Shown piece after piece: positions 26,760 to 35,998 of a DNA stretch of 64,000 nt. The notes under the pieces are model-generated. The model made no database searches. It had not been told where the DNA came from and was given only the letters and a program-made list of their open reading frames with translations. The stretch's first letter is position 1. Every line of letters starts with the position of its first letter. The stretch lies in the NCBI GenBank assembly GCA_017509605.1, contig JAFWPH010000016.1, positions 62,001-126,000 of the forward strand. Direction: 5' to 3'. Position numbers and translations under genes: made by a program. This DNA is from Bacteroidaceae bacterium. Its GTDB lineage: Bacteria > Bacteroidota > Bacteroidia > Bacteroidales > Bacteroidaceae.

Positions 26760-28373
26760 ATGACACGCAGATTCGATTTTCTCATCATCGGTTCAGGTGT
26801 GGCCGGTATGAGTTATGCTCTCAAGGTAGCGAGGGCGAAGAAAGGAAAGATTGCCATCATCTGCAAGACAACAATGGACGAGGCCAATACGGCTAAGGCC
26901 CAAGGTGGTGTGGCATCAGTGACTAACATGCTTGTCGATAATTTCGACAAACATATCGAAGACACCATGATTGCCGGCGACTATATCAGCGACCGTAGCG
27001 CGGTGGAGCAGGTGGTGCGCAACGCACCCGAGCAAATCATGGAACTTGTCAACTGGGGCGTGAATTTCGACAGGAAAGAGAATGGCGAGTTCGACCTTCA
27101 CCGTGAGGGAGGACACTCTGAGTTCCGTATTCTGCACCATGCCGACGACACTGGTTTCGAAATCCAACGCGGCCTTATTGAGGCAGTGAGGAATAATCCT
27201 GATATAGAGGTCTTTGAGAACCATTTCGCAGTGGAAATCATCACACAGCATCATCTCGGAGTGCGTGTCACACGCCGTACGCCCGACATTGAATGTTATG
27301 GAGCATACGTTCTCAATCCCGAAACAGGAAAAATCGACACCTACCTGTCCAAAGTCACTGTGATGGCCACGGGAGGGACAGGTGCTGTCTATGCAACGAC
27401 CACCAACCCCAACATCGCCACAGGAGACGGCATAGCCATGGTTTATCGTGCTAAGGGACTGGTCAAGGATATGGAGTTTGTGCAGTTCCACCCCACCGCT
27501 CTCTATCACCAGGGAGAGACGCATCCCGCATACCTCATCACCGAGGCCATGCGTGGGTACGGAGGTATTCTCAGACTGCCCTCAGGAGAGGAGTTCATGC
27601 AGAAGTACGACGAACGTCTTAGTTTGGCTCCCCGCGATATCGTGGCAAGGGCTATCGACAACGAGATGAAGGTGCATGGTCTCGACCATGTCTGCCTTGA
27701 TGTCACACACAAAGATCCTGAGGAAACCAAACATCATTTCCCAAACATCTACGCCAAATGCCTGAGCATCGGCATCGACATCACCAAGGAGTATATCCCA
27801 GTGGTGCCCTGCGCCCACTATATGTGTGGTGGTATCAAGGTGGACCTTGACGGATGCTCCTCCATCCGCCGACTCTACGCTGTGGGCGAGTGCTCTTGCA
27901 CCGGACTCCATGGCGGTAACCGACTGGCCTCCAACTCGCTCATTGAGGCGGTGGTATATGCCGACGCGGCAGCCAAGCACAGTCTGTCTGTGGTCGATGA
28001 TTACGAGTTCAACGAGAAAGTTCCTGAATGGAACGATGAGGGTACCATGAGCAATGAAGAGAAGGTGCTGATCAAACAGGATGTCCGTGAAGTGGGCCAG
28101 ATCATGAGTACTTACGTGGGCATTGTCAGAAGCGACTTGCGCCTGCGACGCGCTTGGGAACGTCTGGACTTGCTCTATGAGGAGACCGAGGACCTCTTCA
28201 AACGTGTCAAGGCCACCAAGGACATCTGCGAACTGCGCAACATGATCAATGTCGGCTACCTCATCACACGACAGGCACTGGAACGCAAGGAAAGCCGTGG
28301 ACTCCATTACACCGTGGACTATGAAAAGCATGCCTGCGACAAGAAGAAAAATATCTTCTCTGGAAGATCTTGA
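26760..28373 (+). CDS. nadB: L-aspartate oxidase
   Basis: This FAD enzyme oxidises aspartate to iminoaspartate, the first step of de novo NAD synthesis. The protein has 537 residues, normal for NadB. The FAD dinucleotide fold is IIGSGVAGMSYALKVA. NTAKAQGGVASV, the substrate-loop HREGGHSEFRILH, GDGIAMVYRAKG, QFHPTALYHQG and GGNRLASNSLIEAVVYA are all conserved flavoprotein-subunit features. HCH-type catalytic features fit the fumarate reductase-like family. nadA and nadC are not in the window. The M16 peptidase gene follows after 56 bp. Confidence 0.95.
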   Translation: MTRRFDFLIIGSGVAGMSYALKVARAKKGKIAIICKTTMDEANTAKAQGGVASVTNMLVDNFDKHIEDTMIAGDYISDRSAVEQVVRNAPEQIMELVNWGVNFDRKENGEFDLHREGGHSEFRILHHADDTGFEIQRGLIEAVRNNPDIEVFENHFAVEIITQHHLGVRVTRRTPDIECYGAYVLNPETGKIDTYLSKVTVMATGGTGAVYATTTNPNIATGDGIAMVYRAKGLVKDMEFVQFHPTALYHQGETHPAYLITEAMRGYGGILRLPSGEEFMQKYDERLSLAPRDIVARAIDNEMKVHGLDHVCLDVTHKDPEETKHHFPNIYAKCLSIGIDITKEYIPVVPCAHYMCGGIKVDLDGCSSIRRLYAVGECSCTGLHGGNRLASNSLIEAVVYADAAAKHSLSVVDDYEFNEKVPEWNDEGTMSNEEKVLIKQDVREVGQIMSTYVGIVRSDLRLRRAWERLDLLYEETEDLFKRVKATKDICELRNMINVGYLITRQALERKESRGLHYTVDYEKHACDKKKNIFSGRS

Positions 28374-28429
28374 TAATTCAATGATTTAGTATATAAATGT
28401 ATTATTATAATGTTTCAAATCACTAAAAA

Positions 28430-31231
28430 ATGAACTTAAGAAAATTATTCACGCTGGCAGCACTGGTAATGGCTGTTTCTGCATTTGCTCAGATGCCGGC
28501 GTTGCCTTTCGACGCCAATGTGCGCAAGGGCACATTGCCTAACGGGCTCACTTACTACATCCGCCATAACGAATGGCCTGAGAAAAGAGCCGATTTCTAC
28601 ATCGCGCAGAAGGTGGGTTCCATGCAGGAGGAGGACGACCAGGTCGGACTGGCACACTTCTTGGAGCACATGTGCTTTAACGGAACCAAGAACTTCCCGG
28701 GCACAAGTCTGCGCACCTATCTGGAGAAGATCGGTGTGAAGTTTGGTGAGAACCTCAATGCCTATACCAGTTTCGACGAGACGGTTTATAATATTAATAA
28801 TGTGAACGTGGAGATTGAGGGCGCGCTTGATTCCAGCCTGCTCATCCTCCACGATTGGAGTCACGACCTCCTGCTCGAGGATGCGGAGATAGACAAGGAA
28901 AGAGGTGTCATCAATGAGGAATGGCGTGCACGACGCAGCGCCATGATGCGTATGTATGAGGCATCGTTCCCCACCATTTTCGAGGGCAGCAAGTACGCTC
29001 ATCGTATGCCTATCGGAACCATGGACGTGGTGATGAACTTCAAGCCCGACGTACTCCGTGCCTATTACAAGAAATGGTACCGTCCCGACCTGCAGGCTAT
29101 CGTGGTGGTTGGAGATTTCGATGTGGACCAGATGGAACAGAAAATCAAGAATGTCTTCGCCGACATCGAAATGCCGGAGAATCCCGCCGTCAGGGAATAT
29201 TACCCCGTGCCCGAGAATGCAGAGCCCATTGTCTCTATCGCTAAGGACAAGGAACAGGAGACGACCCAGATCATGCTGATGTGGAAACATGAGCCCTTCC
29301 CCGAGGAGATGAAGAACACGATGGCGTACGTGGCTTACGAATACATGAACAATGCCATCGCCGGTATGTACGGAGACCGCATCTCCGAGATCCTGCAGAA
29401 AGAGAACCCGCCTTTCCTTGGTGCTCAGGTGGGAGACGATGATTTCCTCGTTGCCAAGACTATGGATGCCTTCATGGGTGCTGTGGTCTGCAAGGAGAAC
29501 GGACATAAGGATGCTGTCGCAGCACTCTACCGTGAAATCCTTCGTGCCACTCGACATGGTTTCACCGTGACTGAGTATGAAAGGTACAAGGAAGAGTATA
29601 AGTCTCGTCTTGACAATGCCTACGAGCAACGTGACAAAATCACCAACACACGCTATGTCGGTGAATTGGTCAGCAACTTCACTGACGGAGAGCCTGTTAC
29701 GGGCATTGAGTGGGAGCACACCAACATGAAACTCATCGCCGACAATGTGCAAGTGGCGCTCATCAATCAGATGCTGGGCGAGATGGTGTCCGACTCCAAC
29801 CTCGTGATCGCTGTCTTCGCACCCGACAAGGATGGCATCATCCTGCCCACCAAGGAAGAACTGATCTCTATTCTCAAGGACGTTGAGGCAGAGGACATCG
29901 AGGCCTACAAGGAGGAAGTGAGCGATGAACCACTTGTTTCCAACCTGCCCAAACCCGGCAAGATCAAGAAGGAAGAGGACGGGGTATTCGGCACCAAGGT
30001 GCTGACACTCTCCAACGACATCAAGGTATGGGTGAAGCAGACCGATTTCGCCCCCAACCAGATTTCCATGACTGCTGTCAGCTGGGGAGGCAACTCGCTC
30101 TATGCTGATGACGAGCACTACAACTCAGATAATATTTCGATGGTATCCCTTGGTGGTGCAGGCAACTTCAGTGCCATCGAACTAAACAAGAAACTTGCAG
30201 GCAAACAAGCCAGCGCCAGTCCAGGTGTTGGAACCGATGTGGAGACTGTCAATGGAGGGTGCGTGAAGAAAGACCTCGAGACTATGATGCAGCTCACCTA
30301 TCTCCGCTTCACTGCGCCGAGGAGGGATGACGAAGTGTTTAAGTCAAACATCTCGCGTGTCAGGGACCAGCTTAAGAACCAGGACCTCGACCCGACAACG
30401 GCGCTGAATGATACCATCATCAAGGTGGTCTATAATAATCACCCTCGTGCGCTGAGATTTAAGAGTGAGGATGTGGATAAGATCAACTACGACCGTCTGC
30501 TCGAAATGTACAAGGAGAGGTTCGCCGACGCCAACGACTTCGACTTCTTCTTCATCGGCGACATCGACCTTGACTCCCTACGCCCCATGCTTTGCCAGTA
30601 CATCGCCACACTGCCTGTGCTCAAGGGCAAGGAGAACTACAAGGAAATCAGCATGAAAATGACCAAGGGCGAAGTCACAAACATCTTTGAGAAGGAGCAA
30701 CAGACGCCCAATGCCATTGTCCTTTACCTCTATCATGCCCCGATGGAGTACAACATGAAGAACGATGTGCTCATGGATTACCTGAGCCAGTCCATGAACA
30801 TGTTGTACACACAGACCGTGCGTGAGGATGAGGGCGGTGCATACAGTGTGGGTGTCCAAGGCAGTATCAGACCTTATCCCGAACAAGAAGCAGTCTTCGT
30901 TATCCAACTGCCCACAGCGCCCGAGAAACGCGCCTACATGACCGAAGTGATTTACAAGGGCGTGAAGGATATGGTGGAGAACGGCCCGTCAGAGGAGAAT
31001 ATGCAGAAGGTGCGTGAGTACCTCAACCGCACATACACCGAAAACCTGAAGAAGAACGGCTACTGGTCCAGCATCATCCAGAGCAAGGTGCGCCGCGGTC
31101 TCGACTTCCATACGGGTTACCTGGAGTTTGTCAACAGCGTCACATCTGCCGACGTACAGGCAATGGCCAAGAAGGTGTTCCAAAGCGGAAACCGCATCGA
31201 GGTTGGCATGACAACTCCAGAGAAGCAATAA
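28430..31231 (+). CDS. M16 family zinc metallopeptidase
   Basis: This exported 933-residue peptidase has the inverted zinc motif HFLEH (His76-His80) in the first M16 domain, with the third glutamate ligand expected in the GVINEEWRARR region. The signal is MNLRKLFTLAALVMAVSAFAQ. Four M16-like domains are expected: the second half, from about residue 500, repeats the fold without the HxxEH. RGLDFHTGYLEFVNSVTSADVQAMAKKVF near the end is typical. It would degrade peptides in the periplasm. It starts 56 bp after nadB and ends at a strong terminator. Confidence 0.94.
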   Translation: MNLRKLFTLAALVMAVSAFAQMPALPFDANVRKGTLPNGLTYYIRHNEWPEKRADFYIAQKVGSMQEEDDQVGLAHFLEHMCFNGTKNFPGTSLRTYLEKIGVKFGENLNAYTSFDETVYNINNVNVEIEGALDSSLLILHDWSHDLLLEDAEIDKERGVINEEWRARRSAMMRMYEASFPTIFEGSKYAHRMPIGTMDVVMNFKPDVLRAYYKKWYRPDLQAIVVVGDFDVDQMEQKIKNVFADIEMPENPAVREYYPVPENAEPIVSIAKDKEQETTQIMLMWKHEPFPEEMKNTMAYVAYEYMNNAIAGMYGDRISEILQKENPPFLGAQVGDDDFLVAKTMDAFMGAVVCKENGHKDAVAALYREILRATRHGFTVTEYERYKEEYKSRLDNAYEQRDKITNTRYVGELVSNFTDGEPVTGIEWEHTNMKLIADNVQVALINQMLGEMVSDSNLVIAVFAPDKDGIILPTKEELISILKDVEAEDIEAYKEEVSDEPLVSNLPKPGKIKKEEDGVFGTKVLTLSNDIKVWVKQTDFAPNQISMTAVSWGGNSLYADDEHYNSDNISMVSLGGAGNFSAIELNKKLAGKQASASPGVGTDVETVNGGCVKKDLETMMQLTYLRFTAPRRDDEVFKSNISRVRDQLKNQDLDPTTALNDTIIKVVYNNHPRALRFKSEDVDKINYDRLLEMYKERFADANDFDFFFIGDIDLDSLRPMLCQYIATLPVLKGKENYKEISMKMTKGEVTNIFEKEQQTPNAIVLYLYHAPMEYNMKNDVLMDYLSQSMNMLYTQTVREDEGGAYSVGVQGSIRPYPEQEAVFVIQLPTAPEKRAYMTEVIYKGVKDMVENGPSEENMQKVREYLNRTYTENLKKNGYWSSIIQSKVRRGLDFHTGYLEFVNSVTSADVQAMAKKVFQSGNRIEVGMTTPEKQ

Positions 31232-31254
31232 GCAATCTGCTCAAGCCAAACAAG

Positions 31255-31292
31255 GGCAGCCGGCGACATCAGCGCGCCGGCTGCCTTTTTTT
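31255..31292 (+). terminator. Strong intrinsic terminator after the M16 gene
   Basis: GGCAGCCGGCG (31255-31265) pairs with CGCCGGCTGCC (31275-31285) in a perfect 11-bp stem with a 9-nt loop, followed directly by seven Ts. The rest of the gap (31293-31545) is A/T-rich with a tandem CAAGATTTAA (31351-31370) and a promoter, and has no gene. Confidence 0.95.
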
Positions 31293-31443
31293 CATTAAAA
31301 ACATAGACCATCTGTTATTTTACTCATTCCTAAGAAAAAAGCAGGGGAAACAAGATTTAACAAGATTTAACGCGGTAAAAAGGTAAAAACACATATGGTT
31401 TGTAGTAAAAAAGCAGTTTCTGAGTAAAAAAAGGGGAAAAGAG

Positions 31444-31474
31444 TTGTCTATAAATAAAAATAGGTTTAACTTTG
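31444..31474 (+). promoter_or_regulatory. Bacteroidetes promoter of the outer-membrane cassette
   Basis: TTG (31444-31446) lies 20 nt from TAACTTTG (31467-31474). The first cassette ATG is at 31546, about 70 nt downstream. Confidence 0.8.
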
Positions 31475-31545
31475 CAAAGTATATACATTTTTGAAACAGC
31501 TTTTTTATCGATAATATTAATTGTTTCCTACAATAAGAAATACAG

Positions 31546-32769
31546 ATGACAAGGAAGATTTTCAGAAAGTGCCTGTTTACAGGACTGCTCTTTGTTATGG
31601 GTTTGTTGCAACCTGTGAGTGTGTCAGCCCAGAATACGGGATTATACTCAAATAAACTTGACACATTGAGTTTCGGTGAACGTTTTGCTATCAAGACGAA
31701 TGCGTTCGATTGGTTGATACTCACTCCTAACATCGGCTTTGAGTTCGATTTGGCCAACCGCAACTGGAGTAAGTGGACCATTGGCGTGTACGGAAGGTAC
31801 AATCCAAACACAAGACATCCAAGAGTCACCTATAACGTGTATGACCTCAAGGAACTCCGTGCGGAATTGCGTAAGTACTGGCGTACACCTAAGTATGTCG
31901 CTTATTATGTCGGTCTTTACGGCAGTTACGATGACTACCAGGTCAAATTCTCCAGAAACGGTTACAAAGGCAAAGGCTGGATGGGCGGTGTTTCATTAGG
32001 TGTTGCCAAGCGTCTTTACGCATACCGCAATGGCAGCAATGTCGATTTCGAACTGGGTCTGAACCTCGGTGCCATGTACACCAAGGATCAGAAATTCCGT
32101 CGTGACACTGATGCCGACCAGTATATCTATGAGCCCGAGAAAGATTGGCATGTCATTCCAATGGTTAATGACCTCAGCATGAGTTTCATCTACCGCTTTG
32201 GACCTGGCATCAAGGACAGGTACAGGAAGAGAGAAGTGGTGGACGACGCTTACAGAAGAAGAGTCAACGAGCGTCAGCTCGCTCATGAGCGCGCCGAAAG
32301 GGAGCGTCAGATCCGTCATGATTCCATCCAGGCTGCCAAGGCCGAGGCCAAAGTGCTGAAAGAGCAGCAGAAGAAAGAGGCTGAAGCCACCAAAGCACAG
32401 CTGAAAGCCGAGAAAGAGGCCGCCAAGGCACAAATGAAGGCTGAGAAGGAAGCTCAGAAGGCAGAGGCCAAGAGACTTAAGGCCAACAAGGACTATATCG
32501 AGAGGGATGAGGGCCGTGAGAGTGTGAAACTGACCAAGGAGGAGAAGAAAGCACAGAAGGCTGCTGAGAAAGAGGCCAAGAAGGCCGCAAAGGAAGCACA
32601 AAAGGGTGCTAACGCCTCCGAGAAAGAACGCGCCAAGGCACAACTGAAAGCCAATAAGGAAGCCGCTAAGGCAGCCAAGGCTGCAGAGAAAGAGGCCGCC
32701 AAGGAAGCCAAAGCCGCAGAGAAAGAGGCTGCCAAGGAAGCCAAAGCTGCCGCTAAGCGCAACAGGTAA
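31546..32769 (+). CDS. DUF3575 outer-membrane barrel with long Ala/Lys/Glu tail
   Basis: This 407-residue exported protein has a signal peptide (MTRKIFRKCLFTGLLFVMGLLQPVSVSAQ). Residues about 45-225 form a DUF3575 domain: GERFAIKTNAFDWLILTPNIGFEF, RYNPN, the RYYW-like RKYWRTPKYVAYYVGLYGSY and the closing MSFIYRFGPG. From about 240 to the end the sequence is a TolA-like helix or coiled coil of Ala, Lys, Glu and Gln, with repeated units such as AEKEAAKEAK. DUF3575 proteins often accompany fimbrial or surface-appendage genes in Bacteroidales. The tail is expected to be periplasmic and could span to other envelope parts; this is inference. It heads a four-gene run. Confidence 0.8.
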   Translation: MTRKIFRKCLFTGLLFVMGLLQPVSVSAQNTGLYSNKLDTLSFGERFAIKTNAFDWLILTPNIGFEFDLANRNWSKWTIGVYGRYNPNTRHPRVTYNVYDLKELRAELRKYWRTPKYVAYYVGLYGSYDDYQVKFSRNGYKGKGWMGGVSLGVAKRLYAYRNGSNVDFELGLNLGAMYTKDQKFRRDTDADQYIYEPEKDWHVIPMVNDLSMSFIYRFGPGIKDRYRKREVVDDAYRRRVNERQLAHERAERERQIRHDSIQAAKAEAKVLKEQQKKEAEATKAQLKAEKEAAKAQMKAEKEAQKAEAKRLKANKDYIERDEGRESVKLTKEEKKAQKAAEKEAKKAAKEAQKGANASEKERAKAQLKANKEAAKAAKAAEKEAAKEAKAAEKEAAKEAKAAAKRNR

Positions 32770-32836
32770 CACAGTTCCCTTTTAGAATTCACTTAATTAA
32801 GATACAGCAAGCACTAAAGCATAAAAGATACTTCAG

Positions 32837-33388
32837 ATGAAAAAATTATATTTAATATTGGCTTTAATGGTGGGCTCGGTTTGTGCCAAGGCACAGATGA
32901 TAGCAGTGAATACCAACCTTGCATCCGACGCCCTTGCTATTCCAGATCTCGGAGTGGAAATGGTCATTGGTGACCGCAGTACTGTCGGAGTGAACGTCCT
33001 CGGTGGATATCATCCTTACGGAAAGCATGCTAAAGGATTGGCCATACAGCCTGAATACAGATACTGGTTCGGAGGTAGGCCTATGAACCACCATTTCGTG
33101 GGTATTGGAGGCTTGCTCGCTACATACAATGCCGAGTGGAAAGACAAGATGCACAAAGGCGACGCCGCTGGCCTGGGCCTGACTTTTGGTTATGTGTTCA
33201 ACCTCTCAAGAAGGCTGGCCGTTGATTGCCATGCTGGACTCGGGTATGTGTGGTATCACCAGAAGGTTTACTATCCGGGAGCTAATGGAGCTGAACTCTA
33301 CAACCGTCCAGATGCCTACAAGTCTGAAATGGGCAGCGCCATCATCCCAACCAAGATCGGTATCTCACTCATGTACATATTCCGATAA
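32837..33388 (+). CDS. DUF3575 outer-membrane beta-barrel protein
   Basis: This 183-residue exported protein has a signal MKKLYLILALMVGSVCAKAQ. It consists of one barrel-like DUF3575 domain: MIAVNTNLASDALAIPDLGVEM, IQPEYRYWFGGRPMNHHFVGIG, DAAGLGLTFGYVFNLSRRLAVD and the closing ISLMYIFR, ending in an aromatic or basic residue typical of outer-membrane strands. The size fits an eight-stranded barrel. It follows the first DUF3575 gene by 67 bp and precedes the OmpA-like gene by 60 bp. Confidence 0.82.
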   Translation: MKKLYLILALMVGSVCAKAQMIAVNTNLASDALAIPDLGVEMVIGDRSTVGVNVLGGYHPYGKHAKGLAIQPEYRYWFGGRPMNHHFVGIGGLLATYNAEWKDKMHKGDAAGLGLTFGYVFNLSRRLAVDCHAGLGYVWYHQKVYYPGANGAELYNRPDAYKSEMGSAIIPTKIGISLMYIFR

Positions 33389-33448
33389 TCCGCATGTTTG
33401 GCGAACAAGTTTTTTGCATAATATTTAATGATAATAAATGACAGCAAG

Positions 33449-35914
33449 ATGACGACTTTTAAGAATATACTTAGACTATCAGTCATACTGACTTTATTCC
33501 TTGTTGGGTATGCAAGTGATGCTGCCGCGCAGGTGGTGCACATCAATGGTAAGGTTTCCAAGACCATGAAGAACACTGCAGGTGAACGCGTGAGTGTACC
33601 CTTGTCACAGAATGTCTATATTTTCGATAATGCGAGAGAAGCACAGGTGGTGGCACAGCAATACCGCGCGAGAAGCAAAGAGGAGCAGAACACCGTTAAC
33701 ATCAGTGCTAATGATGTGGTGAAGGCCGACTATGAAGGACACTTCGAGGCCGACGTCTCGGTAGATGGAGCTCTGCTTGTCTTCTACGAGGGTGTTGTGA
33801 AGTATGTGGCCATCAATGGTCTCCAGCTCACATACAATATTGAATTTACCGATGAAGATGGTATTATCCTCCGCAACGTAGAGGTGACTGGTGATTACAC
33901 CAATGTGTCCATACGTGAGTTGCCTCCTGTGGATGAAGGTTCCGACCTGCATTGGAATGTGACTGTTGCTCTGCCAGAGAAATATACACGTAAGCAGTCC
34001 CGTCTGATTTTCCAACCTGCTGTCATCGACTGTCAGACAGAGGATACTGTTCAGTATCTCACTCCACTGGTGTATGAGGGTGGTCAATATCATCACACTC
34101 AGCAGCGCCGAAAGAGTTTTGATTATGATAGAAACGACCCCATCGCTCCTTATTATTATGACAACCCTGTTCTCAACGGCGACCAACTTGTCCTGAACTG
34201 GCAATACACTTATCCAAAGCCTGATGTCGATAAGAACTACAAGTGGGTGTCAAGAGTATGCCTCTCCGATTACACACATATCTATTATGACAGTAAGACG
34301 AATATGGGTTCTTGCAACGCCAGAAGACCATGGAGAATGCTCGACGCTGGTTTCGCACGCAAGGAGATGCCACTTACTGAGGAATTCTATGAGATACCTC
34401 ACTCAATGACACGTGAGGTGCCACGTGACCTTGAACTCAAGTTCATCGTTGGTACCAACCGCCTCACACAGGACTCCATCAACACGTCGAACCTCAACTA
34501 TCTCATCAGGGAGTTGCGCTCTTATGGACGTTCGCTGATGAATGTGACCATCATGGGTACCGCATCACCTGAAGGTAGTGACGCATTCAATGTCCGTCTG
34601 TCCGAATCCCGTGCACAGACCGCACTCAATATGATTCGTCCGTACGTTAGTTCTGCAAGTGTACGTAGCACCACTCCTCATGTTTACACTTGGAGAGACG
34701 TGGCTGATTCTCTCGACAGACGCGGCTATCGTGAGGAGGCTAACCAGGTTCGTGGCTATGCCACCACCAACAGCGAGGGTGCTATCCGTAATATGGCCAT
34801 CTATCCTACTGTCATTGAGCAGATTCTCAAGAATCAGCGTATCATGAAATGTACTTATACAGTACGTCAGAACAAGATCCTTGAGCCGGAGGAAGCACTT
34901 TGGCTTTATTACAACGACCGTTCTTATCGTGAAGGCGGCGAGAATATCTTCTCAAATGGTGACTACTATCACCTCTTCAATCAAATCAAGGATCCAGCTG
35001 AACTTGATAAACTGACCATCCGTTGCTACAACGAACTGAAAGACAGAAGTACTTCCAAGTATAGTCCTTTCGCCGCTTACGTGGCCAACAGAATGGCTGT
35101 TTACTGCATCGAGCACGACTCCACCGATATATCTATCCTTGCACCGTTCGTGGATTTCAACGTCGGACTCAATGTGGTGAGACCTATCTCTGTTGACAAC
35201 GACTATAAATACACTGTGAACCGTCCGGCTATCGTGGCTAACCAGGCTATCATGTATTTCAAGAAGGGCAAGCTTGCTGAGGCCGCACACTTGGCTAACC
35301 TCTTGCCTGACACTCAGGACAACTACGAGATCAAGGCCTTTACAGACCTCGAGACTTTGTTCTTCAAGCAGGGCAAGACTCCTGATGAGCAGCAAAGGGC
35401 CATGAAGGCACTTGAGTATGTGAGAAACACCAACGATGTCAATAACGCCGTGCTTTGCCACGAGCTACAGTCTGAGTTGGGACTCAGTGATGAATATGTC
35501 AACCGGTTGGTGGACGCTCTTCCTGACAACAGTCCCAAGAAGTGGTACATCAAGGGTGTTAGGTCCGTATCTGAGGCTGAATTCAGCGAAGAAGAGGTGA
35601 TGGAACTGATGAACAAGCTCGGTGTTGACGAAGCGATGAAGATTGTGGAGGACTCTGTTCCTAATTTCCTCGCTTACTTGCAGCATAGCTTCGATTTGGA
35701 TCAGTCGTACTACAAGTACTATCTCACTGACGCTAATGTTTCTGATGAGATACGCGAGGCTCATCCATACGTCAAGAGTCGTGCTAACGCTTACCGCGCT
35801 AAGTTCAACGCACTCATGATGAGGAAGAATAACGACGAGGCTGTGGAGAACGAGGACGATAACGCTGAAGACTCCTCACGCAGATCCAGACGTTCAAGAA
35901 GGAATAACAACTGA
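33449..35914 (+). CDS. Envelope protein with OmpA-like domain and helical C-terminus
   Basis: The product has about 821 residues. The start MTTFKNILRLSVILTLFLVGY at 33449 is preferred over an ATG seven codons upstream because it begins the signal peptide. Residues 25-320 are beta-rich and unassigned. About residues 327-470 match an OmpA-like peptidoglycan-binding fold: LKFIVGTNRLTQDS, then IMGTASPEGSDAFNVRLSESRAQT. The C-terminal 340 residues are helical, with TPR-like repeats (IMYFKKGKLAEAAHLANLL), and end in a basic/acidic tail. It may anchor the cassette's surface proteins to the cell wall. Similarity in layout to DUF3868 fimbrial partners of DUF3575 is noted but not proven. Confidence 0.7.
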   Translation: MTTFKNILRLSVILTLFLVGYASDAAAQVVHINGKVSKTMKNTAGERVSVPLSQNVYIFDNAREAQVVAQQYRARSKEEQNTVNISANDVVKADYEGHFEADVSVDGALLVFYEGVVKYVAINGLQLTYNIEFTDEDGIILRNVEVTGDYTNVSIRELPPVDEGSDLHWNVTVALPEKYTRKQSRLIFQPAVIDCQTEDTVQYLTPLVYEGGQYHHTQQRRKSFDYDRNDPIAPYYYDNPVLNGDQLVLNWQYTYPKPDVDKNYKWVSRVCLSDYTHIYYDSKTNMGSCNARRPWRMLDAGFARKEMPLTEEFYEIPHSMTREVPRDLELKFIVGTNRLTQDSINTSNLNYLIRELRSYGRSLMNVTIMGTASPEGSDAFNVRLSESRAQTALNMIRPYVSSASVRSTTPHVYTWRDVADSLDRRGYREEANQVRGYATTNSEGAIRNMAIYPTVIEQILKNQRIMKCTYTVRQNKILEPEEALWLYYNDRSYREGGENIFSNGDYYHLFNQIKDPAELDKLTIRCYNELKDRSTSKYSPFAAYVANRMAVYCIEHDSTDISILAPFVDFNVGLNVVRPISVDNDYKYTVNRPAIVANQAIMYFKKGKLAEAAHLANLLPDTQDNYEIKAFTDLETLFFKQGKTPDEQQRAMKALEYVRNTNDVNNAVLCHELQSELGLSDEYVNRLVDALPDNSPKKWYIKGVRSVSEAEFSEEEVMELMNKLGVDEAMKIVEDSVPNFLAYLQHSFDLDQSYYKYYLTDANVSDEIREAHPYVKSRANAYRAKFNALMMRKNNDEAVENEDDNAEDSSRRSRRSRRNNN

Positions 35915-35998
35915 TAAGCGATTAAGAACAATTAAGATTGATATAAACACAATTTCAGGGGGAAATTCTTTTCCTGTTGAATTAAACATAAAGAAACT

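Noticed and set aside
28445..30118. 557-codon open frame on the minus strand opposite the M16 peptidase gene
   Set aside because: The plus-strand gene has a full signal peptide and HxxEH site; the antisense frame has no recognisable motif and arises from codon bias.
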